Source of the DNA: Eustoma russellianum
Lineage: Eukaryota > Streptophyta > Magnoliopsida > Gentianales > Gentianaceae
Length of the DNA stretch: 64,000 bases
Assembly: GCA_036186865.1 (NCBI GenBank)
Contig: AP025040.1
Location: forward strand, 17,308,811-17,372,810
Reading direction: 5' to 3'
Shown in pieces: positions 44,052-55,884 of this stretch (position 1 is its first letter; the number at the start of each line of letters is the position of its first letter). Below the pieces are notes generated by a model. That model searched no databases and was not told where the DNA came from. It saw nothing but the letters and a program-made list of their open reading frames with translations. The position numbers and the translations under genes were made by a program.

Positions 44052-45623
44052 TGTAGTGTCCCGCCCGAAACTAGGGTTTCGGCACGGTGCACCCGCCATG
44101 CTCTACTACGAGTAGTACAAGGCATCGATACTATACATGTGCGTGTCGACATGAATCGTAATCGATATAGCAGAAGCATTATAAAGATAAACTCACGACA
44201 TGCATAATAATACAAATCGTTCAAGTGCGTACAAATCATAAAGTACAATGCCTCACGACGGTCTTATTACATCACAATAAAATAATGCTCAACACATCAA
44301 GTACATAGCTCCGACCTACATCTCAGCTCACAGGTACTCTAGCCGGGGTTCCTCCTCAATGAACAAGGCGTCAGGGTCCCTGTCCTCTGAAATGTTATAA
44401 GGCAAGTATGAGCGATAGCTAACTTTTAATCGTTCAGCAAGTAATCCTTCTAGATACTTCATGTGTATCATACATGGGGAGATGGGGTGACAGATAATAA
44501 TATCATAGTAACGAACATAAATAATCACATCTCCGTTTACAAATAATGGCATGATACAAGAAAAAAACAGAACATAAGAATTTACATCATACCTTAGAGA
44601 TCATATCTTTCTTCCTCAGCACATCACATACCTTTCTATACTTACGTACTAATCCATATTATGCTAAGGTCATCACTTATAATTCTCACATCTACATGCA
44701 TAATCTCCCTTAATAATAAACTTACGAATATTCTAACCATAACCTAAGGAACATGATCATGACATGATGCATACGACATGACTTTTCATAACATGATTCT
44801 TCATAAAATGACTTTTCATAAACATGACGTGATTTTCATAACTTGCGTAAAATGACATTTTCATAATCATGGAGACATAAAATTTTCATCATTGGCTATA
44901 GCACTTTTCATAAGATTAATAACACACGACATACCGATCTTTTTCCCATAATGTACATGTACGACGTAAAACATCATAAACATGTGTACATGTGCTAACG
45001 ATGATGCACTATGACGGAGACCCTATGTCCCAGACCCGGTGTTACACTCGGCCATAAACGTAATCATATGTCCCTGACATCTACCACCCCGGTACCGAAG
45101 TCACGCCGGCGAACATAACATAGTCATAATCATGAACATAACATAACATATTGTGTGTCGATGGAATCGATCGTCTCGCGTTTGTTATTCACATACATAG
45201 GAATGTTTAAAATATGAAATGCGACAACTCACTTTTCAAAATTTATTTTCATGCAACATGAGACTTGCTCATATGACGTATTATGGTGAGACTACAACTT
45301 ATAACATCACTTACTTATTTTCATCCTACATATCATAACTTAAAGAAAATACCACTTTTACCCTTAAAAGTGGCCATTCGGCCATAGCATCCCCAAATCA
45401 TCCCACTTTTCATAATTTTATCCGTTCCACTTTCTTAATTTGTATTCTGCATATACAACTCATATTTCAACACTTAGTAATTAAAACCCTTAATCCTAAA
45501 TCCCTTTAACATATTACATAAAAATACCTAACTTATGACATACTTATTCATCATTATATATAAATGAACATAATATGGAACTTAAGTCAATTTGGTTCTT
45601 AAAAGGACTTGAGGCCATATATG

Positions 45624-45658
<35 letters not shown>

Positions 45659-45668
45659 NNNNNNNNNN
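45659..45668. other. Assembly gap, ten N
   Basis: Ten N between AT microsatellites (45629-45658 and 45669-45681). The true length is unknown. Confidence 0.99.
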
Positions 45669-46451
45669 TATATATATATATGTACTTATTTTCCATAATA
45701 ATACATTTATATGTATATATAATCTATACAAGTAATTTTATGTCTTAAAAACACCAAGGCCGTGTACATATATACATATTATCTTCATATATATATATAT
45801 ATATACTTATTTACATGCCTTAGTGCCGTGTATATATGTAATCCATATATATATATATATATACATCTTTTTCATAATAATACATTTATATGTACATAAA
45901 ATCTATACAAGTACTTTATGTCTTAAACACATCAAAGCTGAAATATATGTGGTTCTTCATACATAATTAAATCTCATTTTTCTTCCTTTTTATATACATA
46001 ATATACGTTGTATGTTTTTATAGTAACGTATTCATATCATCTTTCTTTGTTTTACTTAAATCTAAGATTATAACATTAAGGAAACACATAGTCATAACAT
46101 AATGGAAATCATAAAAAGTGTACTTGTTGAGTCATAATAATTATCTAAATACATATCTTGAGATAGAATGATGAAGCTCAAATGAAATGTTCCAAATAGG
46201 CCCTTGGGCGTGTGGTGTATGGGGGTATTCATGATAAAGATGATCATTAAATTATCATTGAATTCATGTATGTAGGTTATACTTATGATGCATACATAAA
46301 TATGTAAAAACATGATCTTAAAACATGTGAATACTAAGAATATATAGAAGTACAACTTAATGATCATCATAAAAGAAAATGTAACCAAATGAACTAGATT
46401 TGTATTCTTTATATACTTTTCCTAAGGTTACTCATTTCATCTCATTTGTCT

Positions 46452-47140
46452 ATAATATATGGCGCTGCTATGCCACTATGGTCTATGGTGAACAGACAAC
46501 TTTTTCTATATCTGCACTTCGAAATACGATCCACTTTGAGCTTCATATGTGGGTGCTTTCCATCCAGGGTACTAAAATAGCAGCCACCCCCATGATGCCG
46601 CTGTCATGGCTTCCAATGCCTCGCCCACCGCGTCTACAAGTGATCAAGTGGCTTACTCCCCCATCAGGCAGATTTAAACTTAATGTGGATGCCGTGGTTG
46701 GACGGTATCATGCGGCAGGAGGTATCATTTTACGTGACTCAAATGGCACATGTGTGCGTGCTGTAACATTTCGACTCCCACCTTGTACACCGTTGCAGGC
46801 GGAAATTCAGGCAGCGCTGTTTGGCTTGCTATACTTTTTGCCATTATATAGGTCCATGATTATAGAGACTGACTGTGCACAACTACTTCAACGGCTGCGC
46901 CAACAGCAACCCGTGTTTGGCAATTTTCATCTCAAATTCCTACAGCTATTGATCACTCGTCATAATTTGGCAATTCAGCACGTATTCAGAGAGGCAAATA
47001 TGCCAGCGCATTATTTGGCACAACATGCGATGCTATCGCCATGCACTTCTTTCTTTACGCAGTCAAGCCTGCCATCACTGGTTCGTGCTGCAGCCTTGTT
47101 AGATCTCACGTCAACTGCTATGCGTAGGCAGTCAACATAA
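46452..47140 (+). pseudogene. L2 ORF2 C-terminal fragment (RNase H domain)
   Basis: Continuously open to the stop at 47138-47140. It has RFKLNVDAVVGRYHAAGGIILRD, AEIQAALFGL, IETDCAQLL and REANMPAHYLAQHAM, closely matching the L1 RNase H. Codons upstream of 46452 belong to the LTR. It lacks endonuclease, RT and start, so it is inactive, though this part is undamaged. Confidence 0.9.
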
Positions 47141-47175
47141 AGTTTTCCATATGGATTGGCACACTCACAGTTTTT

Positions 47176-47203
47176 CTGCCTGTGCTCGTTGGGGCGCAGG
47201 CAG
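47176..47203 (+). other. Hairpin 1 in L2 3' region
   Basis: CTGCCTGTGC pairs with GCGCAGGCAG (one G-U). Relative to L1 hairpin 1, a C-G pair is replaced by T-A, a compensatory change. Confidence 0.85.
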
Positions 47204-47381
47204 GCAAGGTATGTTGGCTGTCCTTTTTCTTATATTTCTTATATGCATACGCCATGCCTACACAGACATTGCTTTTCTATGTTCATGGTTTATGTTTGGC
47301 GAGGGCGCTCGAACTGGTTCTTTATATGCTTTGGACGGTAATCACATGGATGTTTGGATTCATTGGCAATGGTGTACTGTT

Positions 47382-47411
47382 GCTGCCTGTGCTTGTCTCA
47401 AGGCAGGCAGC
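47382..47411 (+). other. Hairpin 2 in L2 3' region
   Basis: GCTGCCTG (47382-47389) pairs with CAGGCAGC (47404-47411), loop 14 nt with possible inner pairs. Confidence 0.83.
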
Positions 47412-47672
47412 CTTGGTGGGTTTCATATCTTTTATGCTTATTTTCTTGGGCTGGTTTGGCGATGCATATGTGATGTATACTTTGATTTGGCTGCTGCATG
47501 TATTTTTCTCTGCCGGCAATCATGGATGCTTGATATCTTCGGGAGCTTCAATCGGGCTGTATACTCAGCTCACGCAATCACCTATGCTTTCATGGGCACG
47601 CACTTGGCGAGTGGCCATTGGAGTTGGCTAGCTCCTTATGTCTTCCACTGGGATTGGCGTTTTCTGACACAT

Positions 47673-47702
47673 CCTGCCTGTTTCCTAAGGGATTCAGGCA
47701 GG
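47673..47702 (+). other. Hairpin 3 in L2 3' region
   Basis: CCTGCCTG pairs with CAGGCAGG, with an inner TCC/GGA helix. Confidence 0.83.
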
Positions 47703-48160
47703 TTCGGTATGTCTACTCATCTATTACTATGTAGTTTATATTTTCCCCACTGTATCATAACTTCGGTTTGGCGCCTGCTCTTTCATGTCTTGGCATATAC
47801 CTGCCGCCGCCAACTGAGGCTTTATCCTCTTTGGAGAACCCCACGCTCATCGACAAAGGCAACATTTGGTCTGACCCTCTGGATCTACGGGAGACGCCAT
47901 GGTGGACTCATACTTCAGCATTCTGTCAATATTTACGACAACTAGAAGCATATCAATATTTGTACACAGATTATCATTTTATACATTTCGATGATGGTCA
48001 TATAAATATGTACGCTTTTTCCTTCGCTAGGGTTTTATCCACAAGGGTGGTTTTTCCTAGCAAGGTTTTAATGCGGCATATCGTATATGACTGGAGATAT
48101 GTCATTCTTAGTTCGTTATTTCATTTGTTCGTTTACTTTGAACTGATGTAATATGGTTTT

Positions 48161-48178
48161 CCTCCGCCATAAGTGAGG
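48161..48178 (+). other. 3'-terminal stem-loop of L2
   Basis: CCTC...GAGG flanking CGCCATAAGT, as in L1. Confidence 0.6.
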
Positions 48179-49285
48179 CTTTCATTTTAAATAAAATTTT
48201 TATTAAAAAAAAATATATACATATATATGTATGTATGTATATATGTATATTTATATGTATATATATGTATCTATATATATATATCACTTAAAAACATAGC
48301 TCTATCATATTTCTATGATAAAAACTTGAACATACTACATGATGATCCCATTTTGATATGAACATAAGTACTTAGTCTTTGGAAATCCATGAAGGATCTA
48401 GGAAAATTACTTGCCTTGGTTCACTTTTCTTACACTTAAGATGGTGATTCCTTCACTTGGTTTGAAAGAAAACCGTTCTTCCTTCCTTTCTATATAGGCA
48501 CGGTTTGGAGTTCCAAAAAGAAGGGTAATTGAGCAACTTATGAAACTAATTAGATGGAAGAATTAAACTTAAACTTCATAAAGTTCTTATCTTGGTTTCC
48601 TTTGTTTCTTGATTCTACAACCTTCTTGAATCTCTCTTGAGTAATGGAGTGTTAATGTAGCTTGTTTTTGATGATGTTGATGTAAAGAAAGGAGAAGAAA
48701 ATCTTCTCCTTGTTTGAAGATGAAACTTCGGCCAAGGGGGGTGAGGAAGAGTGTGTTGGAGTTTTCTTGGAGAGAGGATGAAAATAGTTGGTTGGAGAGA
48801 TAATAATTTGAGAGGTTGAAGAAAAAAATAAATTTCTTCTTTTCCTAAGGGGTGGGGCGGCCATGGCATGTGAAGGGATGGGGTGGGAGACAAACTTAAG
48901 ACAAGTATGGGTGTGAGGATGGGTTTATGACAATATTCCAAAGCATGCATTATTATATACTAAAATCCTAAGCATGCTTATGACTACTTGCCTCCACTTT
49001 TTCTTTTCTTTTATTTCATGTGTGCATTTTATTTTCTTTTATTTAAGTAGTACAAAATTATCGTGTCATGTATCTTCTTTTTGATTTAATTTATTCTAAT
49101 GGCTCAAGTTGTTACTAACTAGTTTAATTTACGTTTTTATTTTATAGACACAAACGTTTGTTATATATTTGATAATGTATCGATAAACAAGAAAAAGTTT
49201 TATGAATCATACACCTATGAAATTACGTTTATGATATTGGAATCATTACGACATATCGGAATTTTCTGGGTCGTAACATTCTCCC

Positions 49286-52200
49286 CTATAGAAAGTTTTG
49301 TCCTTGAAACTTACGTACCTCATACGAAAAGTTGTGAATATTGCTTCTGCATCTGCTGCTCCGGCTCCCAAGTTGCTTTTCGTTAGTATGATTACTCCAT
49401 TGTACTTTTACGAACAGAATTGTCCGTTTCCTTAATATCTGCTCTTTACGGTCCACAATCGGTACCGAAACATCATCATATGTAGCATCATCTTTGATTG
49501 TCATAGCCTGCTACTCTAGTATATGGGTCGGATCATGTACATAACTTCACAACTGAGATACGTGAAACACGTTATGTACCTAGGATAATGTAGGAGGTAG
49601 GGCCAATCGATACGCAATAGCTCACACTTTCTCTAGAATTTCATAAGGGCAAATAAATCGAGGGCTCAGTTTTCGCTTAATCCCAAATCTCATCATGCCA
49701 TTGGTCAATGAAACCCGCAAATATACTTTCTCGCCCACTTCAAACTCAATCGGTCGTCTCTTTGTGTCCGTCCAGCTTTCGCTGTGGTCTTGAGCAGCCT
49801 TCAATCTATCACGTATCACTTTGACCTTTTCCAACGTCTGTTCTACCAGTTCCGGGACCATAATAGCTCTCTCGCCAACCTCATCCCAGTACAATGGAGA
49901 TTGATACTTCCTCCATACAATGCTTCGAATGGTGCCATACCAATAGAACTATGATAGCTGTTATTGTAAGAGAACTCAATCAAATTCACTGATTTATCCC
50001 AGCTACCCTTGAAATCCAAAGTGTAAGCGTGTAGCATATCTTCCAACATCTGTATGGTATGTTCTGATTGCCCATCGGTCTGCGGGTGAAATGTTGTACT
50101 CATCCGGAGGCCGGTACCCATGGATTTTGATAAGCTCTCCAGAATCGCGAAGTAAAACATGGATATCTATCGCACATAATGCTGACAGGTGTTCCGTGCA
50201 AGCTGACTATCTCATTCATATACATACTCACTAGTTTCTCTATAGACGTCTGGATCGACATGGATAAGAAATGTGCCGATTTAATGAGTCGATCCACGAT
50301 TACCCAAATCGTATCATAATCGCTACGAGTCTTAGGGAGTCCAGTAACAAAGTCCATCATAATTTGCTCCCATTTCCACTCCAGAATCCCAATGGCTGTA
50401 ACAATCCTGCCGGTCTCTGATGTTCTGCTTTAACTTGTTGACAAATATGACATCTCTCCACAAACTCTGCAATCTGACGCTTCATGCCGTTCCAAAAGTA
50501 TTTTCTTTTAAGATCCTGATACATCTTGGTGGCTCCCGGATGGATAGATAACTGCGAGTTGTGAGCCTCAGTCATGACCTCTCTCTTAATTTCATCAATG
50601 TTCGTCACACACAACCTCTCATTGAAACAAAGAATGCCATCATTATGCAACTGGAATTCCTTCGCCAGTTGGTCTTTAAACTACTTGAAAATGTTCATCA
50701 ACTTAAAATCATTCTTTTGCGCCTCTTTAATTCTATCAATCAAGGTAGGAGTGATCATCAATTTAGCTAGAATATTCGCAGTCGAGTCAACCACATCGAA
50801 TCCAAACTCTGCTATCTCCCTCTCTATAGGCGTTTGTCAAGCATGGCTTGACTTTCTACTCAGTGCATCGGCCACCTTATTCACCTTACCCGGATGATAA
50901 TGGATGGCGAGGTCATAATCTTTCATCAACTCTAACCATCTTTGTTGCCTCATGTTTAGCTTTTTCTGGGTGAAGAGATACTTCAGAATCTTGTGATCTG
51001 TGTAAATTTCGCATCTCTCACCGTATAAATAATGCCTCTATATCTTAAGCGCAAATACAACGGCTGCTAGTTCCAAGTCATGGGTGGGGTAGTGCTGCTC
51101 GTAGGGTTTCAACTGTCTTGATGCATATGCAATTACTTGTTCCTTTTGCATCAACACCCAACCCAATCCATTCTTCGAAGCATCACTATATACCATGAAT
51201 CCCTCTCCGGAGATTGGTTGTGCTAATACTGGCGCCGATGTCAATTTCTTCTTAAGTTTGGTGAAACTCTGTTCACAGTCAGAAGTCAATCATACCGCAT
51301 CTTTTTCTATGTCAGTCGAGTCAGTGGGACTGTAATCCGTGAGAATCCTTCAACAAACTTCCGATAATAACATGCAAGTCCTAAGAAACTCCTGACCTCA
51401 GTCACATTTGTCGGTCTCGGTCATTCTGTAATAGCCTCAATCTTCTTAGGGTCTACTGAGATATCATCCTTAGACATAACATGACCCAGAAATGCAACAC
51501 TATGGAGCTAGAACTCGCACTTGCTGAACTTAGAATATAACTGCTTCTCTCTCAATATATTCAACGTTACTCTCATATGTTCTGCATGGGTCTCCTCGTC
51601 CGGTGAGTATATAAGAATACCATCAATAAATACAACCACGAACTTATTCGACTGATCCCGGAATACTTTGTTCATCATGTCCATGAATGCTGCAGGAGCA
51701 TTGGTCAATCCGAGCGGCATTACTAAGAACTCATAATGTCCATATCTTGTACGAAAAGCAGTCTTAGCAATATCCTCCGACTTGATCTTCAACTGATGAT
51801 AACCATAGCGGAGATCAATCTTGCTGAACACCTTAGCACCCTGTACGAAAAGTTATATTGATATTTATAACACATTTGCAGATTTATTATTTAAGTTACT
51901 TACTCTCAACTAATCGAACAAATCATCGATCCTGGGCAGCGGATATCGATTTTTGATAGTGATCTTATTCAGTTCTTGGTAATCTATGCAGTCTCATGCT
52001 GCCATCTTTCTTCTTAACGAACAACACTGGGTCTCCTCATGGTGATACACTAGGCCGTATGAATTTCTTATCTATCAATTCCTGCAACAATGCTTTCAAT
52101 TCCTTCCACTCTGTTGGGGCCATTCTATACGGCGCCTTTGAGATCGATTCAGCTCCTGGAACGACGTTAATCTCAAACTCAATCTCTCTGTCTGGAGGTA

Positions 52201-52741
52201 AACCTGGCAAATTATCTGGAAAGACATTTGTGAACCCCTTGACTACCGGAATGCTGTCGATTGATGGTGTCTCTAAATCCTCACTGAGAGCATACACAAG
52301 AAATCCTTCGCTACCGTTCTTCAATGCTCTAAACGCCTGTGTCGCTATTAGATAGATATTCTGTGGTATCTTCTTCAACTTAGAATTTTCCTGATATATC
52401 ACTTCCTCCCGCATCAGATCCTTAATCATCACACGCTTACCACGACAGTCGATGTAGGAAGGTGTTTGAACAACCAATCCATGCCTAGAATAATGTCGAA
52501 GTCTCCAATCTGTATAGGAATTAGGGTAGCTTCGAACTTCTGTCCTTCCATCTCGATCTCACAGTCCTTATATATATAATGCGAAATGATCACATGATCA
52601 CCAGCTGCATGAACACATAAGGCGTATCCAACCATATTGGACATCTGCTAAGGTTTTTAGCGAACCTTTTTGATACAAAAGAGTGTCTTGCACCACGATC
52701 GAACAATACGTTGGCAGGTATGTTGTTTGCTAATGTAACAC
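49286..52741 (-). pseudogene. G3 protease-RT-RNase H-integrase-chromodomain (pol), inactivated
   Basis: On the minus strand. The protease has VLFDRGARHSF near 52690-52705, where the active-site Ser/Thr is Arg, and IILGMDWLF. RT has APYRMAPTEWKELK, KIDLRYGYHQLKI and LTNAPAAFMDMMNKVF, with the catalytic box FIDG in place of FIDD (near 51630), so RT would be dead. RNase H has YSDASKNGLGWVLMQKEQVIAYASRQLKPYE. The integrase has HNSQLSIHPGATKMYQDLK, CHICQQVKAEHQRP, MDFVTGLPKTRSDYD and FSYNNSYHSSIGMAPFEALYG. The chromodomain-like tail (VDRKEQILRKRTILFVKVQWSNH) is near 49390-49460. Intron 2 lies at 51841-51903. A CAG or CAA to TAG stop precedes it. Confidence 0.9.
51841..51903 (-). other. Putative intron 2 in G3 RT (63 bp)
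   Basis: It starts with the perfect donor GTAAGTAAC and ends TTTTCGTACAG. It joins codons for LR to GAKVFSKIDLR, at the same boundary and phase 0 as G1 intron 2. It contains an in-frame TAA. Confidence 0.87.
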
Positions 52742-52817
52742 CTGAGGTATTCATAATTCAAATATGCAATTCCTAAGCAAGCAGGAAATATCATAAAATT
52801 TTCAAAATGAAATATAC
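52742..52817 (-). other. Putative intron 1 at G3 gag-protease junction (76 bp)
   Basis: It starts GTATATTTC and ends GAATACCTCAG on the minus strand. It joins DVVTG to VTLANNIPANVLFD in phase 1, the same site as G1 intron 1. Unspliced, the frame shifts away from pol and ends at about 52657. Confidence 0.83.
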
Positions 52818-53149
52818 CTGTCACAACGTCTGGGGCATATAGAACCTCTTCATCTGTCATCACATGTACTATGTCATTGGCCCGTGGGCCATCTCTCTGC
52901 TGACGTGCAGCTCTCTGGTCTCTTCCGGGACTCAGGGCCATCTCTGATCAAGTGGAAAATCTTGCCACAATTAAATCAAGCCCCATTCTTTAGCAAACAT
53001 GCTCCTGTATGATGCTTCTAGAAATTAAGACATCTCGGGATCGGATTCGTCTGTGGTGGACGCTGTTGTTGTGGCTGGCGTTGCTGCTGCGGCTATTGTT
53101 GAAAATTCTGATGATGTGTACGTCCACTATCTCCTCTGGCAGTCTTAGC
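52818..53149 (-). pseudogene. G3 gag C-terminal remnant
   Basis: Codons for ANDIVHVMTDEEVLYAPDVVTG precede intron 1, matching the gag-protease linker of G1. Further upstream is a Gln-rich stretch (CAACAACAGCG repeats near 53060-53100). No intact CCHC knuckle is readable. It is cut at 53149 by C2; TTAGC at 53145-53149 is the expected target duplication. Confidence 0.65.
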
Positions 53150-55828
53150 TGTTGAGAAAAAGTGTTTGAATGATTTACAAATGCATGATTTAAATAGTGC
53201 GAGTTTACGAAATGCAAGACAAAATCATTATTTGACGTGTTTTATATGATAAACATGCCTCATATGTTTATATATATTGTTGCCGTACTAACAAGCCATG
53301 AAGCGTTAAAGCTTACATCATATGGCAAACATTTGTTGTCTTTGAACTATTTTCAGATGCCACAATTAATGAACTAAACTAGTTCATTAAGTGAAGTGCT
53401 TAAGTTAATGAACAGATATATTTGGACAAAGCTTTATGACAACAAATTTGGAAATGGAAAGTCTCCTTCCTATTCATCTCACACGCCTACATATATATTA
53501 TATATATATTTTTAGATTTTTTTTAAAAAGGCACAATACACATATATTCCGATGTACTACCGACACGTTACATATATTACAAACATACGTCAACGTCACA
53601 CCACTATATACACCTCATATTTATGAGTATATTCAATCTTATATCGTATGATATAAGTCATGGTGATGACAAAATTATAACGACACGTTACAAGGTTATA
53701 AACCGAAAATTGTCGTATCGGGTGACTACCGAAACTTCACCGACGTGTCACGCGCTTGCCATATAAAGATGGCCAGCCCATGTAATTCAAAAACAGCCAA
53801 AAATTTCGTGGCTCACATGTTCAAATCAGCCACTAAGGCATTCCATATTGGCACACACAAATCACCCACAATTTAGGCTAAATTTGTGGAGATTTCAAAT
53901 TCAATTCTTTTAAGCACATGGGGCGGCTATACCATCAGCCATTAGAGCTAAATATACACTTTATTTTATGTATATTATGTGTGACATAATATATATGACA
54001 TGTGCAAAATGTTTGAATTTAATCAGAGAAAAATCGCGTAATCGACGAAAGTCGAAAATTCGGTTTTCTACGAGCATAATACATGGAACGTTTTTGGCAT
54101 GAGTTGTAACATGTATCTAGACACCTTTTACACATTCAAGACATGTTAAAGTGTAATAGAAAATTCAAATTAGGGCTGATTGGAATTTACCATGTATGTG
54201 TAAGTATTGTGCATTATTTGACAAAGCTTACTAAAGTGAAATTTCAGCACATGTACATTCAGCTTACACGCCATTCTCAGCCATGTTGGAGCTTAGGTGG
54301 AGCTTACTTGGCACTTATTTGGCACTTCAATTGGTGAAAAATAAGCCACACATGATTGGTTACACTGAAGAGGGCTATACAAAAGGAAACAATTCAAAAT
54401 ACAACACATGCTGAAATTCAGCACATGTTGTTTATTATGGAAAAATTTTGGTGCATTTTTGTCTTTAGTTTTATTCCAAAATTGAAGGGGGTTAATGTGT
54501 GATTGTATGGTAATATTTTGACTACTATTTGGCACATGTTTTATGAGTTTTATTCAGATTTTTACAACACATTAAAGGATTCCAAGTTGGACCAATCATC
54601 AAGTGACAAATAAGCAAGGTCAAGTCATTCTTCCAATCATAGTGTGCCAAGTAAGCAAGATGGTGTCATATCTACACAAGGCAATCTTCCAAGGGAATTA
54701 AAGAGAATTCTCAAGAAAGAAAGAAGGCCACAGGGGGCGGCCACACATGATTAAAAGGAGAGAAGTAGTGCAAACAAAATTAAGACAACTCTCACATTTC
54801 TCTCAAGTGCAAAAGGATCTTCCACTCTCTTCTTCTATCTTCCTTTTTTCTTCTTCTTCTTTCAAGCCTATTTTTCATATACTCTTGATATTATATAGGC
54901 TTTGAATATACCATCCACACTCATTCATTGTTGTAAAAGGTTGATCAAGGTGTGATCAGACCTTCATTCGATTAGTGGTGGTGTTCGTGATCGGTTTGTT
55001 TGGTTGTTTTGGTTGTATTGGTTGTAAAAGGGTGGAGTTGGTGTATAATTCCAGTAACCCTTGTGGTAAGGTGTTTTTGGTGTTTAGTGATAACCGAGGA
55101 AGGTGTCCTCGAAGACTGGAGTAGGTTGTTTTAGCCAAACCAGTATAAATTTCTCGGTGTTCTTACTTTCTAGAAATTTACTTTCAGTTTTCTGTTTTCT
55201 GCATCGTTTTCATTACAATGGTAACCATAGAAAACAATCTTCAAAAACCATAAAAATTTGCAGAAACATAGCCACACGTCCTAGTTTTCATTTGGCACAA
55301 GTTTCACTTCATTTGGAAAAGTATAAGTCAGTCAAACGTTAATGGTTCTGAGACTAGTGTAATCTGATTTTCAGACTTGCAAAGGTTGAGAACATCAACG
55401 TATTTGACATACTTAACAAAAGGATTTTTGAAAACATGTTTCAACCCTTTAAATTAAAAATCCTAAGGGTCATTCCATGAAATTGTCAGATTATTTGAAG
55501 TTGTAAATTAATAGGAATAAATTTTTCATTTTGAGGAACAATTTCTGGCAGATTTACACAATCTCAGTAAAAACGTTTTTTCAAGGCTTTATACTTTGAA
55601 TGTTGATCTGAAATTTTTATGACACATACGTAACATCTCAAAGTACTTTTTCACCAAATTTCACAAGTTTTGGAGGTCTATAACTGGATCATCTAGTTAA
55701 TCGAAAACTGGGTCTGAAAACAGAATCTGTTTTCAAAAGTGGGTAATTGGTAATAAAAGTTTTTAATAAACAATTTTTTCCGCACCCACTATTCAACCCC
55801 CTTCTAGTGGTGCTATACAGGTCCTACA
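53150..55828 (+). mobile_element. C2 5' LTR
   Basis: 2,679 bp, TGTTGAGAAAAAG...GGTCCTACA. It contains a possible TATA box CATATAAAG at about 53760 and another TATATA at 54892-54897. It has no gene. The leader part (54800-55800) has CT-rich and AT-rich sequence. Confidence 0.87.
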
Positions 55829-55830
55829 AG

Positions 55831-55841
55831 TGGTATCAGAG
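55831..55841 (+). other. C2 primer-binding site (initiator tRNA-Met)
   Basis: TGGTATCAGAG two bases after the LTR end; the next bases TGC depart from the usual sequence. Confidence 0.85.
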
Positions 55842-55884
55842 TGCAGATACACTCACGACAAGGAGATCCAACGATCTTTGTGAG

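Larger units (their letters stand above)
47151..48151 (+). pseudogene. L2 ORF3 homologue, frameshifted near its end
   Basis: The ATG at 47151 is 10 bases after the ORF2 stop. The frame is open for 264 codons to 47945. A second frame (47768-48151) carries the C-terminal part shared with L1 (INMYAFSFARVLSTRVVF, LMRHIVYDWRY), so a frameshift lies between. It is hydrophobic and rich in Trp and Cys, with repeated motifs FSACARWGAGRQGM, VAACACLKAGSLGG and HPACFLRDSGRFGM that align with those of L1 ORF3. Function unknown; see L1 ORF3 for the non-coding alternative. Confidence 0.5.
46452..48213 (+). mobile_element. LINE L2, 5'-truncated, inserted in G3 LTR
   Basis: It begins in the last part of ORF2, homologous to L1 from about 39450, runs through the RNase H end, ORF3 and the conserved 3' end, and finishes with nine A (48205-48213). 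About 1,060 codons of ORF2 and all of ORF1 are missing, a typical 5' truncation from incomplete reverse transcription. It is clearly diverged from L1, so not a recent copy of it. Confidence 0.9.
44052..49278 (-). mobile_element. G3 3' LTR with LINE L2 inserted
   Basis: Plus-strand start TGTAGTGTCCCGCCCGAAAC, end GGGTCGTAACA, followed by TTCTCCCCTATAGAAAG as in G1. Without L2 it is about 3.4 kb, like G2. Between about 44640 and 46380 it is AT-rich with AT and ATGT microsatellites and a 10-base gap, and I see no gene there. A 74-codon sense ORF (44328-44552) ends in an acidic tail. Confidence 0.8.
44052..53149 (-). mobile_element. Ty3/gypsy element G3, left part, hosting LINE L2 and cut by copia C2
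   Basis: The 3' LTR is 44052-49278 (with L2 inserted), followed by chromodomain tail, integrase, RNase H, RT, protease and gag end up to 53149, where C2 begins. Its gag head and 5' LTR are not in the window and should lie to the right of C2 and L3. It is related to G1 at protein level but has a different LTR family, shared with G4. Multiple lesions include RT FIDD changed to FIDG and protease DSG changed to DRG. Confidence 0.85.

Noticed and set aside
55747..55884. Gag start upstream of 55885
   Set aside because: Codons before 55885 run through the LTR end and the primer-binding site, which are not expected to be translated.
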